64,000 bases of DNA from Odiellus spinosus (GCA_963920705.1 OY987238.1:11960183-12024182); one strand, 5' to 3'. Shown: positions 36,034 through 47,842, numbered from the stretch's first letter. Made by a program: numbers and translations. The notes: generated by a model not told the origin, from the letters alone.

Positions 36034-36430
36034 TTTAACTAAACATAATCCGAAAGGGTCATGGGGTTATAGAGATATAATTTATTAACGAAAATTTCTC
36101 TAAACATCAGCTTAAAATTACATATTAATCACTTACGGAAATGCTATTTTATATTATGACGAAGTTTTTTTAATATTTCATTACTTTTAAATTAATGGAT
36201 CTTATCAAATTATTTCGAGTGGATTGATAAACGGATACCGCACATGTTGTAGATGAGGTTAAAGGTTATTCCACCAGATGGCAAACTCCAGCAGACGAAA
36301 ATTTTCCGTAACCGTTTCTTTCTTTTTTGGCGCTCGAAAATCGCGGCCGCACATTGTGGAGTGGATCTTGTCATTGTTTCTCAACTTTAAAATATTAATC
36401 TGCAATGTATTTAATCAGTTAAAAAGGTAT
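36034..36430. promoter_or_regulatory. probable bidirectional promoter
   Basis: Region between GSKIP (leftward) and a rightward leader exon. The GC-richer patch about 36270-36390 contains CCAGATGGCAAACTCCAGC, a NotI site (GCGGCCGC) and GGCGCTCGAAAATCGC. No TATA box is evident. A donor AAAAAG|GTATGT ends a putative + strand leader exon at 36426. Confidence 0.5.
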
Positions 36431-36659
36431 GTTATTTAGTGAATTAATATAAGCCAGAATCCAGTACACATATTAATTTTGTATTAATCTAAAGATCTTT
36501 TGTGTAGGAAGATGGAAAACCATTGATCCATTGTCTAGAATCTTCTAATTGTTTTTCGCTAATGGCGTCGAAGCCGCTTGGAAGCCGGGAATGAAGAAAC
36601 GCAATGAAAGGCTTTAGACTCCATCATCGACATTGAATTTCTTAATCCTGAGTGGCATT
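36270..36659 (+). other. putative non-coding leader exons of a + strand gene
   Basis: Two exons are inferred. The first starts somewhere after about 36270 and ends at 36426 before GTATGT. The second is 36508-36659, between TTTTGTGTAG and GTAAGTAT, a near-ideal donor. The second is GC-richer and has only very short upstream frames (for example MASKPLGSRE then stop). The next exon in the series is probably 41531-41699. Confidence 0.5.
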
Positions 36660-37703
36660 GTAAGTATAATAAGAAGTAATGGAGTGGGTTTGGGATAATA
36701 ATGGGAGCGGTTATCGCCCTAATTATAATTTGAACGCGAAAAAGATTTTTCGAAATTACGAATTAGCCCGAGCATGGCCTAAGCGTATTTTTCGCCTTCT
36801 TCTAAACGGCCGCCATTGAACCAGCTGCAGGCTGCAGCGATCCTACCACTAGGCCTAGGCCTAGCTAAAGGTTTTAGCAATATCACAAAGAGATATTTTA
36901 ATTTTAGGTTAGTTTTGTTTTTATTCTTTTAATTTTCATTCGCTACGTTTTAATTAAAAACGCTATGATACATAAAGCGACATGAATGGTGTATTATTAT
37001 AAGACTGAAAAATATTTTTGAATTATTTATGGGTATTTTTTTTTCTACACTTCCAATGAAGCCGCCCCGACGGGTCGGCCATTCAGGAAAAAACGTATGG
37101 GATTTTGAATTTCTTTATTTCTGAGTTTTGAAAAAAAAAAATGGAATTTTCTAGAAATCCTTTGGATATTATAGAAGGATTTATATTTTTTCCTGGGATT
37201 TTGAATTAAATCCCTTTTTTTTTTCGTTTGTTTGAGGATTTTCAAATTTTTTTTTGTTTTGGATCTTTGGATTTCGCTTAGATTTAAGATTTTTTTTTTT
37301 AATTTGTGGGTTTTCCGAATTTTTTCGCGAACGTACGGGTGTTTTCTGAATGACTGACCCCTCGAGCCGCCTTGAATTTTGGTTGAGTCATGGCGCTGTT
37401 AATAGTAGTACTAGTGATCGTGACGTCACCATATAATTCGCTTTCTCTATTCGAATTAGCGTGACGTCAAAATCCCACAAATCTTTCCAATTGCACCCTA
37501 TTCCTCACTCTGTTCACAATATCTCTCAAATGTAGTAGAAACTAAAACTATTTAAGGCTGTTGAAATGATTTCTTCTATCTGAAGTTATTACTAAAACCA
37601 AAAGTACATAAAAAGTTCTCTAAAAGTATTTTTGTCATTCAGCCGAACTGGCATCCGTTAAATATAAAGTAATTTAAATTTTTTTGTCAGTCATTGGCGT
37701 ACC
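36660..37703. other. intron-like stretch
   Basis: Contains T runs near 37220-37310 and a pair of TGACGTCA palindromes (about 37420 and 37463) around an AATTCG.../CGAATT hairpin. No exon recognised. Confidence 0.4.
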
Positions 37704-37833
37704 CCGAGGGGCAGACACTCGTGAACTCAGGTGTCGAAATTTTTGAACTCTTTGCACTATCAAAGCTGAACTCAGAGTTCATGAGAGTTCGAACACAATG
37801 CACTGTCAAAACTGAACTGGGTGAACTCAGGTG
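37704..37833 (+). mobile_element. MITE family F, copy 1 (truncated)
   Basis: Begins CGAGGGGCAGACACTCGTGA and carries the CTTTGCACTATCAAAGCTGA and GCACTGTCAAAACTGAAC blocks, but the right end is missing. Confidence 0.8.
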
Positions 37834-38700
37834 TTTTCCACCCAACCCGATTATTTTTACAAAGTCTGCAAAAAGCGGGGCAAGAGTTAATACTTAAAAG
37901 AGAGGGTGCAAATGCCCCACGGTTGAAAAACCCCTGAATCCGTACTCAATGGCGGCCTCTGGAGGCAATAAAAATTTTCAAAAATGGTCAGGATAGGAAT
38001 TTTTATATCTCTAGAGTTGACTTTTTATTACTGAAGTGACTGATGGCTCCTAAAATAATTTCTCAATTGTAACAAGGTTGAGTGATTGGCTCTCTCAGAG
38101 AACCCCTTATTGCATCCGTTTCGAATGAGTATAGATACAGCTGAGAAAGATGAGCCCAATGAGAAACGATCTCTCTAGTTTTTTTAGCACAAAATTGAAA
38201 AATATTCGACGATTTGGAGTTCAATTTTCTAGCCCACTGTCTCCGAGATATCTCTGTCCTTTTTATTTCCAAGTTTTCAGTGAAATTCACTGACTTCTTT
38301 CTAATCCAGAGGGAAGAATTTTTTCGAGTAAAACCTGTCTCTCCTACTGTAGTTGGTTTCATTGTTATAAAGTATCGAAAACCCGACAGAAAACCATTGT
38401 TTTCAATGACAAGCTTGATCTCTATCAAGATTGCAACTGTCTATAGTCTGAACATACTTTAACCCCCTTTCTCTAAAAGCCTAACCTTGTTCCATGGATA
38501 GCTTTAGATAACGATAGTGAAAACATTTTTTTTCTCGCCTCGAATTTTTTTTTTTTTTTGCAATTTTACACCACCCTTTCCACCTTATTCGCTCATTTAG
38601 AAGCAATAGAAAGTCTCGGGATGAACGAGGGGATTGGACCGAGAAAAAAAATAGGTGATGACGTCATTAAAGGGATTGTTACACTTATTTTTTACGACAG

Positions 38701-39105
38701 TAAGAATTTTAATAGGTTCGCTCTGAAAATTTAAGCCTAGGTGAATCTAAACATTGACGTAGTTTTAATTTACGTCAGAGAGTGCTTTAATAACCTTGAT
38801 GAGGGCACGGGGTCATGCTTAGGACAAGTTTTTTTGGTTTCAGAAATAAAAATGACATTTATTTTTGGTATTTTTGAAGTTTCTTAAAGGGAGAATGCAA
38901 CCATTAAGAATTTTAATAGGTTCGCTCTGAAAATTCAAGCCTAGGTGAATCTAAACATTGACGTAGTTTTAATTTACGTCAGATAGTGCTTTAATAACCT
39001 TGATGAGGTCACGGGGTCATCCTTAGGACAAGTTTTTTAGTTCCAGAAATAAAAATTACCTTTATTTTTGATATTTTTGAAGTTTATTAAAGGGAGAATG
39101 CAACA
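38701..39105 (+). repeat. direct tandem duplication, about 203-base unit
   Basis: The segment starting TAAGAATTTTAATAGGTTCG and ending AAAGGGAGAATGCAAC occurs twice in a row (38701-38903, 38904-39105) with few differences. Each unit ends with a family G terminus, so the duplication involves the G element edge. Confidence 0.9.
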
Positions 39106-39362
39106 TAACCAAAACTGTAATAAAAACTTGAAAGATATTTACAACTTGCCTGGAAAATAGGTTTAGCTGGATTCATGGAGATCCTTCCCCGTATAAGGGC
39201 CATGGATCAATGTCATTGGTTGCTAGTCCTTATATGTGGAGCTCGGGATATCTCCATGAATCCAGCTAAGGCTATTTTGATAAGTTTTAAATTTGTAGTT
39301 TAATATTTGTTTCATTTTTTTTTACTGTTTGATTAGGTCTTTTTAAATTAGAATGAATGTTA

Positions 39363-39853
39363 TACCCTCTTCAGACGAGCCTATAAAACTGGGTTTAGTA
39401 AACCAAAGTTCATTTTTAAACCAGGTTTAGTGTTTCAGACGGTGTAAATTTAAAACCCAGATTCAAACCGAAACCGCGGTTAAAAAATAAACCAACGCCA
39501 TCCGCGCGCGGGAAAAGCTAAGCCTAATTACGTCAAATTAGGCTTAGCTCTTCCCGCGCGCGCGGCTTAATTTCTCCGCCTCAACCTTTTCTCCGCTTTT
39601 AAAAAATGATTGTGATCGAACTGATTATGAAATAAAGGTTGAAAATATTGGAAAATAAATCTCAAAGGTAATTTACTTTCAAAAAATCAAATCCCATATT
39701 TTTGGCGGGAAACATATTGCTATTAAATTTCAGTTCGTTTTGTTTCTCGTCTGAAAACATAGGTCGTAAGCTTTTAAACCAGTTTAAACTTCAGTTTATT
39801 TTGGCTTAAAATAAACCGAACTCGGCTTATTTTATGATCGTCTGAAGAGGGTA
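39363..39853. mobile_element. element H1, nested in G1
   Basis: About 490 bases with ends TACCCTCTTCAGACGAG and the complement of CGTCTGAAGAGGGTA. TA lies at both junctions. Inside are AAACCAGGTTTAG-like motifs and a 64-base palindrome at 39502-39565. Confidence 0.8.
39502..39565. repeat. GC-rich palindrome inside H1
   Basis: CCGCGCGCGGGAAAAGCTAA and onward pairs with TTAGCTCTTCCCGCGCGCG across a six-base loop. It stands out strongly against the AT-rich surroundings. Confidence 0.85.
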
Positions 39854-40761
39854 TTAGGTTGCATTCTCCCTTCATAAAATGATGTTAACCTCACTTTAAT
39901 TTCAACTATTATATTTTAATCATGGTAAATAATAAGTATTTTTTATATCGTGAAAATTTCTTCCTAAAAGTCATTCCGTGTAGTTTCTAAACCAGTCTAC
40001 TATCTTTAATATAGTAAAAATTGTAAACAATTTTAAATGTTAAAGCTCATGGTTAAAAACTACTTTCTCCTATAAGATTTAACACTGCGTATCAAAACAC
40101 CTTTAGTTTAAATCATTATGAAACTTCTTATTGAAATAGAGACGTACTTAAACTTGAAAACACTGAAAGCTTTCGACGATGTTCAATTTTCGTATTTCGT
40201 GTAAAAAAAAAATGGAAAATTTTATTTTTCTTGTACATCCGTTGGATCAGTTAGAAGCCTATCTATATATAATTTAACCATGTACGTTTTCAGTACGTAC
40301 AAAGCTAGGATCACTATATATCTCTAAAGAAACGGAGTCCTAAATATTGTATGGAATATAACGTTATACGTGCTGAAAATCTAAAAAAGTAAAATACTAC
40401 AGTTTTCGAGAAAGCAAACTTATCCATTATGCCCAAAAAAAAAATTTTTTTACAAGGGTTTAAAGTCGATGACACGCAATGGGTTTTTGAAATTGAAAAG
40501 TTGAATTACTGTTAGCTAGGCTTTTGGTTTTTTGAGATGTGATTTCGCTTTGGGCTTACCTTTGAGATGTTTTTTTATATTTTTTGATAAATTTTTTAAA
40601 AAATGATCTTGTTTCTGTTGCTTTTCAATTCGGTATAAAACTTAAAGGGACACTTCAAGCGTATCAAAAATAGTTTTAAAATTACCCCTATCAGAATTTC
40701 TGTTATTTTAAATCCTTTCTAACGCTTCTAAATTATTTCTGACTAAACAACCCCCTACACT

Positions 40762-40960
40762 TGTGAAAAATATGTTTTTCATGATACGCATGACCATTTA
40801 AGTTTATATTGACATAGAAAGTAACTCGGGTATGAAAAATTACTAACCTTAACCTCTTTTAGAAAATTTGTTCTATTTTTTACTCCAAAAGATTTAAATT
40901 GTGAATTACCAATTTGGTAATTTTTTCTATGGAGCAAATCGTAGATTACCAGGGTAAATT
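40762..40960 (+). repeat. dispersed repeat N, copy 2
   Basis: Shares ATGTTTTTCATGATACG, AACCTCTTTTAG and AATTACCAATTTGGTAA with 17480-17700; borders G2. Confidence 0.6.
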
Positions 40961-40975
40961 ACCTATTTTGAACTT

Positions 40976-41362
40976 TTAAAGGGAGAATGCAACCTAACAA
41001 GTGTTTTTTATCGATTTCTTATTGTTTAAATAGGCCTAATCCACTAGTGAAATAATTTACGAACAAATATTAAACTAGAAATCAATTTAAAACTTACCCG
41101 GAAAATAGGCTTAGCGGGATTCATGGAGATCAGCTGATTTCCTCGCGTATAAGGTCTAGCTTCCAATCAAATTCGATTGTAAGTCTCGTGGAGATCTCGC
41201 GTGAGCGACGAACCTTTGCTCATTGGTTGTTAAGACCTTACACGGAGGCAATTCAGCTGATCTCCATGAATCCCGCTAAGCCTATTTTCAGGGTATGTTT
41301 TAAATTTATTTCTAGTTTGTTTTGTAAACTTTTTTTGGTGGATTAGGCCTATTTAAACGAAG
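40976..41362. mobile_element. foldback element G2
   Basis: Left end TTAAAGGGAGAATGCAACC. Both arms carry TTTAAATAGGCCTAATCCAC and GCGGGATTCATGGAGATCAG in opposite orientation, so the element is almost entirely an inverted repeat with arms of about 170 bases. The outermost right end is missing. Confidence 0.85.
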
Positions 41363-41530
41363 CGGTTTCGTCATATTTATCAAAGTTTCCTATTGTTAAC
41401 CAATTGGAAAGACCCGCCATATAGAGTAGCACTCATATATATGAACAAGGCCTCCCTTTACCACCTCCAGTGTCTGAAACCTTGTTGTTTATTGTATTTA
41501 AAATTTAATTATTTAACCTTTTCATTTCAG

Positions 41531-41699
41531 ATTTGTATAAATTCAAAGTTATAAGTCATTACTTTGGTTTGTCATCGTCATCATCATCATAGAACGTCTC
41601 TGAAAGGCCACGTTTGGCCACTGGAGTTGCGAGAGGCCGAACAACGATGGGATCAAGTAAAATTAGCGGTCCTGATGTGAGAGGGTCGCGGGAAACCAG
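41531..41699 (+). CDS. first coding exon of an unidentified + strand gene
   Basis: Bounded by CTTTTCATTTCAG and a donor ACCAG|GTATTA, and clearly GC-richer than its flanks. ATG at 41647 in context AACAACGATGG opens MGSSKISGPDVRGSRET and leaves phase 2 at the donor; unspliced, it stops seven codons further. The leader exons at 36.3-36.7 kb are the likely upstream part. No later exon was found up to 64000, so the next intron would exceed 22 kb. Gly follows Met, but residue 6 is Ile rather than Ser/Thr, so N-myristoylation is not supported by consensus. I do not recognise the protein. Confidence 0.5.
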
Positions 41700-42067
41700 G
41701 TATTACAAAGTTCCAAAATAATGGTTCCCGAACGCGTAGTGCCATGAAGTTCAAAAAATGGCCCAACAAAAGTTCGCGTAGTGTCGTGCGGTTTTCCGGT
41801 TTCGCGTTAATTCCACGAACAAAATTTAATTATTCTTCAAGAACTTCAAACCTGTAAGTACATGAATTACAAAGTTTTCTTAAAGTTTTAAGTTTGAACA
41901 GACGTAAATGAACCGAAGTTGCGAATGAGATTGTTACATTTCTAAAATACACTAAGCCTAACTTGTGGCGGGAAAAATAGAGCTGAATTGTTCAACATTA
42001 TTCGTTGTTCCTAGCTTTTCAAAATATCGTCTGCTTAAATTTTAGTGTATTTAGGCTTATTGTCTTC

Positions 42068-42222
42068 AGGGTTCGTACACGACCTGGAAAACCTGGAAAA
42101 GTCAGGGAATTTGGTAATTGGCCCAAAACGTCAGGGAAAAGTCAGGGAATTTGGAAAGTGGCCCCAAAGGTCAGGGAAAAGTCAGGGAATTTGAAAATAG
42201 CTCAAATGGTCAGAGAAAAATT
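42068..42222 (+). repeat. minisatellite 5 (about 40-47 base unit)
   Basis: Begins GTTCGTACACGACCTGG, then three units of GTCAGGGAATTTGG.AA.TGGCCC followed by GGTCAGGGAAAA. The unit aligns with minisatellite 2. Confidence 0.9.
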
Positions 42223-43497
42223 TTTTTTTTGTGTAGTAGAGTTGGAATTAACGAAGTAATAATATGCATTTAACTTCGGTTCAATTACTTATTGTTTGAC
42301 CCCGAAAGTGTATTTTGTGAAAATTTAAATTGAGAAACGGGGCGACTGAAATGTCATTAGAAATATAAGTGAACACTCGATCTTTCAATATGGGTGGCGT
42401 TTAGACCACGTGACCGCAGAGAAACCATAGATATCATCAGGCTTAAATACTTTAATTTAGTGACATAGCTGTTAGAAATGGTATTTAATTCACGAAACTA
42501 AATTTATTTAACTCGCAACGCGCGTTAAGCATCGTAAAAACATTATCTCTAAAAACACGCTAAGCCTAAATGCAGCCTAAAAAAATGAAATTAAACTCGC
42601 GCGTTTGTAACACGAGTGAACGTGGGACTTTGTGAGAGCTCCTATTGGCCGCAAACCTTTTTGTCACTTCTAACATAGGCGGCCCATGCTTTTTCATAGC
42701 AGACGACAGAGTCTGTTCTTATAAGATTAGTAAATATAATAGTTGATATTTTTATTACTTCTTCGATATTATAGATAAGGAAAACCGTAAAATCAGTTTT
42801 CATTTGCACTTTAAGAAACCATTTCTAATATAATTTCATCTTTCAAAATTAAGAATCGGATAAAAAATATTCAATTTTAGTTAATAATAAGTTATAAATA
42901 TAACAGAAGTAGTAAAACTTCATCCCTACAACGAAATAGTCTTTTCAATTTTTGTTGGAGGTCTTGATATATTTATGATTTGAAACAATAAGACTTTAGG
43001 GGAAATAAAACCAAGAAAAATGCTTAAAAAAAGAAGAGGAACATATCTTATAAACAAAAGATTCTTATTAATCCATTACGCTAGAGTTTTTGCGATAATA
43101 CTTGATCTTGGTTCGTGATACGAATCATTTCATTTTATACGAAATCTTCTGTAAATCCTAGCTCGCTTATCCGCAAGCAAGGGTCTCGTGGTTGTCGGGT
43201 ATCTATCATTCTGAGGCTTCTCTTTCGAATACTAATGCGTTTTTCTCCCCGTCCTGAGAGACTGAAGGTCTCGAAGTTGACTGTAGACAGTCACTCAAAT
43301 CCCCTTTTCAATATATAGATTCACAATTCCCCTTTCTGACCCTCAGCATCTCCTTATTCTGATATTAAGTCGAGATCCATGTATATTTAATGCCCCCCCC
43401 CCCCCCACACCTTCGCTTGTTCATCTCCGCGATTCGCGAACTCCTTTTGGCAACACGTGCAAAGATATTATCTATAAAGCTTGTAACTTTGATATCC
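42223..43497. other. gene-free stretch
   Basis: AT-rich with a C run near 43393. No exon recognised. Confidence 0.4.
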
Positions 43498-44033
43498 CTC
43501 TAAGGCTAAACTAAGAGCGAATTCTGAGAATGCTCTGAAACTCGCTGAAAACCGAATTGCTAAAGAATTTGTGAAAAACGCGCGAATTTGCGCTCGTGCC
43601 ACTCTCGATTACATTCCTTTTTAGTACGAAAGCGCGCGAAAATCACGTGATATTTCTGATTTTTCTTCCGCGCTGAGGCACCACTTGTAGGGATCTATTT
43701 TAAATAAACTCCACATTCATAGAATTTATGGACCATTCTCACTTTGAAATCACTTCTAAGGCTAAACTAATAGCGAGTTCCAATGAACCATTCTCAGAAT
43801 GCTCTGAAACTCTCTGAAAACCTAATTGATCTTGCCTTCGCTCGCTAAAGAGCATCGAGCTAATTCGAGAAAAAATGCGCGAATTTATGCGCGTGCCGAT
43901 CTCGATTATATTAATTTTTAGTACGAAAGCGCGCGAAAAATCACGTGATATTTCTGATTTTTCTTCCCGCGGTGTGGCGCCACTTGTAGGGATCTATTTG
44001 AAATAAACCACCTCCCCCCGCTTCACAGAATTT
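43498..44033 (+). repeat. direct tandem duplication, about 255 bases
   Basis: Units 43498-43734 and 43753-44033 share CTAAGGCTAAACTAA, AGAATGCTCTGAAACTC, AGTACGAAAGCGCGCGAAAA, TCACGTGATATTTCTGATTT and CACTTGTAGGGATCTATTT. Unit 2 carries an extra internal segment (CTTGCCTTCGCTCGC). Confidence 0.85.
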
Positions 44034-44666
44034 GCGAGCATATTTTTCTTAAATCAATTTGAGGGTACAAAAAAGTGTTTTTATATTTCTAAATAATTTT
44101 TTCTGCTCAATATTTTGAGCCCTTTTACATCATAATGGGCAAGATCCTTAGATTAGTGTCAACATTGTCGGTTTTCTTTCCTTTTGCTTGACCAAGAGGG
44201 GGGGGGGACCTAAAATTTTAAATAATTGAATATTTGACGGGATTTAAATTTAATCCCGGATGATTTGGTTTTATTTTCAATCTCACCAAACTTTGTGAGA
44301 ATTTTTTCTTTTATTCCATCTTGAAATACAATAGCGTGGGGCGTGAATAAAAAAGAAATTGGAAAGAAACCAATTTTCTAAAATTAATAAAAAATAAGAT
44401 GCTGGGAATAAAAAGGAAAAGGGAACCACTTTTCGGGTTTTTTTTATTTCTTTTTTTCCCCGTTTCTGGGCCGTTAAGAAAACTGCTTTTATTTGAACCG
44501 ACAATCGGCAGATATCCTTTAATTTATAAAAAGGTAGGCTATTTCCGAATAGCCCCGGCTCCGATTGCAACTCTTCCTCAAACCCTCGCAAAGGGAGAGT
44601 GAAATCTCTTTTCATTTCATTTAATCTGATTTTTATAGTCTTTGGAATTCGTATAATTGTTCTTTT

Positions 44667-45346
44667 TTAAAGGGAGAATGATATTTATCGTTTAAATAGG
44701 CCTAATGCAAAAGTAAAATTAATCGTAAATTAGCTTAGCTGGATTCCTGGAGACTCTGAATTTCTTCGCATTGATTGGTCAGCGATCAATCGAATGTTTT
44801 ATTAAAAATCCATTCAGGTTCCATAAGAATATGGGAGCATAGCTTTAGCCTCTGGTACCATCCTCCCAAACTTTGTAACAAAAGTTCGTCCGCAATTTTC
44901 GCAACATTTGTACGCCTAGATCTTTTTTCGGTCGGCTCCATTTTTATTACCCAAAATATTATGTCAAGGTCGTTAGTGGCGCGGGTTAATAATTTAATGT
45001 CAGGAGCGATTTACTTGAAAAATCGATTCGAAGCAGACGAACTTTTGCCACAAAGTTTGGGAGGATGGTTATTGAATCGCGGCCCTGCTATATTCTTATG
45101 GAACCTGAAAGGATTCTTGGTTTTATGAAATCTCATGGAGATCTCGCCTTAACTACAGTCCTTTGCTCATGGGTTGCTGATCCATCATTGCGAGTATTCA
45201 TCTTATCTTCATGAATCTAGGTAAACCTATTATTCAGGTTAAATTTATTTCTAGTTTAATATTTATCTTGTAATTTTTTACTAGTGGATTATTTAAATTA
45301 TAATAGATCCATAAAAATCACGTGATAGGTTGCATTCTCCCTTTAA
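44667..45346. mobile_element. foldback element G3, carrying E2
   Basis: TTAAAGGGAGAATGA at the left and TAGGTTGCATTCTCCCTTTA at the right, with TTAA at each edge. AAATAGGCCTAATGC and AGCTGGATTCCTGGAGA mark the family arms. Interrupted by E2 at 44803-45119. Confidence 0.85.
44803..45119 (+). mobile_element. MITE family E, copy 2, nested in G3
   Basis: About 317 bases flanked by the 7-base duplication GTTTTAT (44796-44802 and 45120-45126). Ends TAAAAATCCATTCAGGTTCC and the complement GGAACCTGAAAGGATTCTTG. Confidence 0.9.
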
Positions 45347-45350
45347 ATTT

Positions 45351-45936
45351 GATATACAATAAACCTTGAAATATTTTATAAAATCTTCGGATAAGTTAAA
45401 CTAGAATACAATTGGTTAATTTATGCAAACTGATATTATCCAATATGTTACTCCTTTGTAGTATTATAATGACATTTGAGCACCTCTTTAAAAGGCTTTC
45501 TTATAGTTCGCTTTTGGAATAATAAAAAGTATAAAGAAAACTAGTCACAGGGGTCACGGAGAGAAAAATTCCGTTGCCGGAAAGAAATATTATATCTCGA
45601 TTTATTTTTATTTCACATTCCCCCCTGTAAACCCCCTAAAAAAATAAAAGGATGGGAGCTAGCGCGTGCTGGAAACCTTAATCGTATTAGAGCCCCTTTT
45701 GCCGTAGAGTTTTAAAGGATTCATCGGATTTTGGGGGGTCCCCGCCGCTAACAAATGCACCAGGGTGAATGTGGGACTAAAGCCGAGCCCCCCCAACTAC
45801 TGGATCCTAGCTGACATAGCTTACCCAGCCTCTTAACGCTAAAAATAAGTTTTACGTGTACGTCAAGCCGAACATAATACCAGTATTTTTCATGGTCGGC
45901 CATCATTGATTAGTAAATTTTATATTTCCCTTTTTA
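45351..45936. other. gene-free stretch
   Basis: Nothing recognised. Confidence 0.4.
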
Positions 45937-45943
45937 TTTTCAT

Positions 45944-46280
45944 CAGAAGCCGATGAAACCCTCCTTTGAAGTCTACTACTCCAATGTTCGATATAGCGCT
46001 CCTCTCTGTATGTGTAAAATTCCCTATTTTAGGAGATCGGAGGGGTCCTACTTCATACCCCCTGTCTACGGAAAATTGGAAATTCTCTCTCTCCACAAAC
46101 GACGACGTTTTTTTGACGAACTCCAAGGCTGCTAGAGATATTCGCTCGACGAACTCTCGCTCCGAAAACATCTACCGTTAGGAGGCGTACGAATCGCGCC
46201 TTTTGAGAATAATCCATACAGAGAGGGGTAAACAAGACCCGGGAGTAATAGACTTCAAAGGAGTGTTTCATCGGCTTCTG
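45944..46280. mobile_element. MITE family A, copy 2
   Basis: 337 bases; ends CAGAAGCCGATGAAACC and GTTTCATCGGCTTCTG; 7-base duplication TTTTCAT (45937-45943 and 46281-46287). Confidence 0.92.
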
Positions 46281-46287
46281 TTTTCAT

Positions 46288-47554
46288 GAGCAAACGCGAC
46301 ACTTTGAAGACTTGTAATTATTTCAGGGGTATACATTTCTAGTTATATTTCAAACTACCATTCAAGTATATTGTTACCAGCGTTAATTATCAGGTTTTTA
46401 TATTAGCCCTATAAATCTATGGGAAATTTTAGTATTTTTTTTACACTTTTATTCGTGTCATTTAAATAGAAATATTAGATTTAAATTGTTAATTGTAAAA
46501 TTATCAACCCCGAAATTTTGTACACGTATCAACACTACTAAAAAAAAACCTTTCGTTACTTATCTCTATCTCAGTATCTTTGGTTGGTTTCAAGCCGAGG
46601 GGAGGGCTATAAAGAAGCTCTGTATGTCTAGGGTGGGGAAGGTTTTAGGGATAACGTCTCAATCCAGCTCTTGCCGAAGATAAATGGCATTTCATCCATT
46701 CTGTCGCGAGACTGTCTTCCAGAGGAAGCTACCCCTGGGGAGGGGGGGGGGGGTGCGAAAGAGATGGGGAAGTAGTCCCACCCCCATAGCCCGTTTACTT
46801 CCGGAAGCCGACGAAAATGGGCTGACTTTTAAATAAAACATGTCGTTCATATATATATAGCATTGCCTTTCCTCTCTTCAAGATCTTTTTTGCTCCTCTG
46901 TCCATTCGTCGTTAACTTCCACGCTCTCCTCATTCGAAATGGACATAGGACTACAGATCTTGGTTGCGAAAGATTCCTTTAGTTGGACCCTAGTCGCGTG
47001 TTGGGATAGATTAGAAATTATTGATAATTTAAGTAGTATTTTACGTAACATCTTTAAGAAATGAAGTGATAGATTTTTGAGGAAATTACCGCGACAGTAA
47101 AATAAATATAATCGTCATCTTCGGAATTTTTGAAAACAAAAATTTTCCACAATTTTACACTTTGTATCGCTTATGCTCCGTAGATTCTCCTATTCTTCTT
47201 ATCCTTAAAATTTCCGGTGATATATGAATCTAGAGATTTTTATTTAGCAAGATTATGGTTTGATTTCCGCTCATTTGCGTACTCTGTAGAGTTTTCTAAA
47301 AAGCCTGAATAAAAAGGTTCTACATCCGTTTCCACTCTCGAAAGAAAAAAAACCTAACTTGCTTCGAAACTTGTTACTTTAGGCCTTTTAATGGGACCGA
47401 TATATTTCCGCTTGTTGTTGGGTAAGGGTGAGGGGCGGGTCCCTTTAGTTTTCGGCGAAAAGTGAGGTATATACGTTATCTACCTTGGATTGATTCAGTT
47501 TACCTTTCAAGGAGGAATGAACTTAAGAAACAATTTGTGAGTAGTTTTAGTGAG
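46288..47554. other. gene-free stretch
   Basis: Contains a G run near 46740. No exon recognised. Confidence 0.4.
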
Positions 47555-47842
47555 GCTATTACCTATTTTTCAAGAACTCTAAATGAAAATTGAGTCGCAT
47601 TTTCGGAAAGTTCGTTAAAAAATGATTCAAAATATATATACATATGTTATAGAGCAAAATTACTGTGACAGTAAAAATACATTTTATAGTCGCCATTTTC
47701 GATATTTTTAAAATAAAATTCCCCGCAATACTACGTCATCACTATGGTCGCGTGATTTGTATAGAGCCTACAGTTGGTTCTGGCACCAGTGATAAGCTTC
47801 CTTTCGCGCGGTCTTTTTCGTAAAAGTACTTAATCCAGAAGG
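47555..47842 (+). repeat. repeat I, copy 5
   Basis: Forward copy with AGTGAGGCTATTACC, AACTCTAAATGAAAATTGAG, AATATATATACATATGTTAT, ACTACGTCATCACTATGGTC, AGAGCCTACAGTTGGTTC and the AAGTACTTAATCCAGAAG tail; the best reference copy in the window. Confidence 0.8.

Larger units (their letters stand above)
39087..39874. mobile_element. foldback element G1, carrying H1
   Basis: Left TTAAAGGGAGAATGCAAC, right GGTTGCATTCTCCCTT. Inner arms AGCTGGATTCATGGAGATC and GATATCTCCATGAATCCAGC fold back on each other. Interrupted near the right end by H1. Confidence 0.8.

Noticed and set aside
38063-38462. Two overlapping open frames of 80-120 codons on opposite strands
   Set aside because: No splice sites in frame, no recognisable motif, and both strands equally open.
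44775-45128. Open frame of 117 codons similar to one at 4502-4696
   Set aside because: The similarity follows from two copies of the non-coding element E; no transposase motif, and the frame is not kept over the full element.
45920-46271. Recurring peptides such as MKPSFEVYYS at four loci
   Set aside because: All lie inside family A MITEs and occur in both orientations because the ends are inverted repeats.
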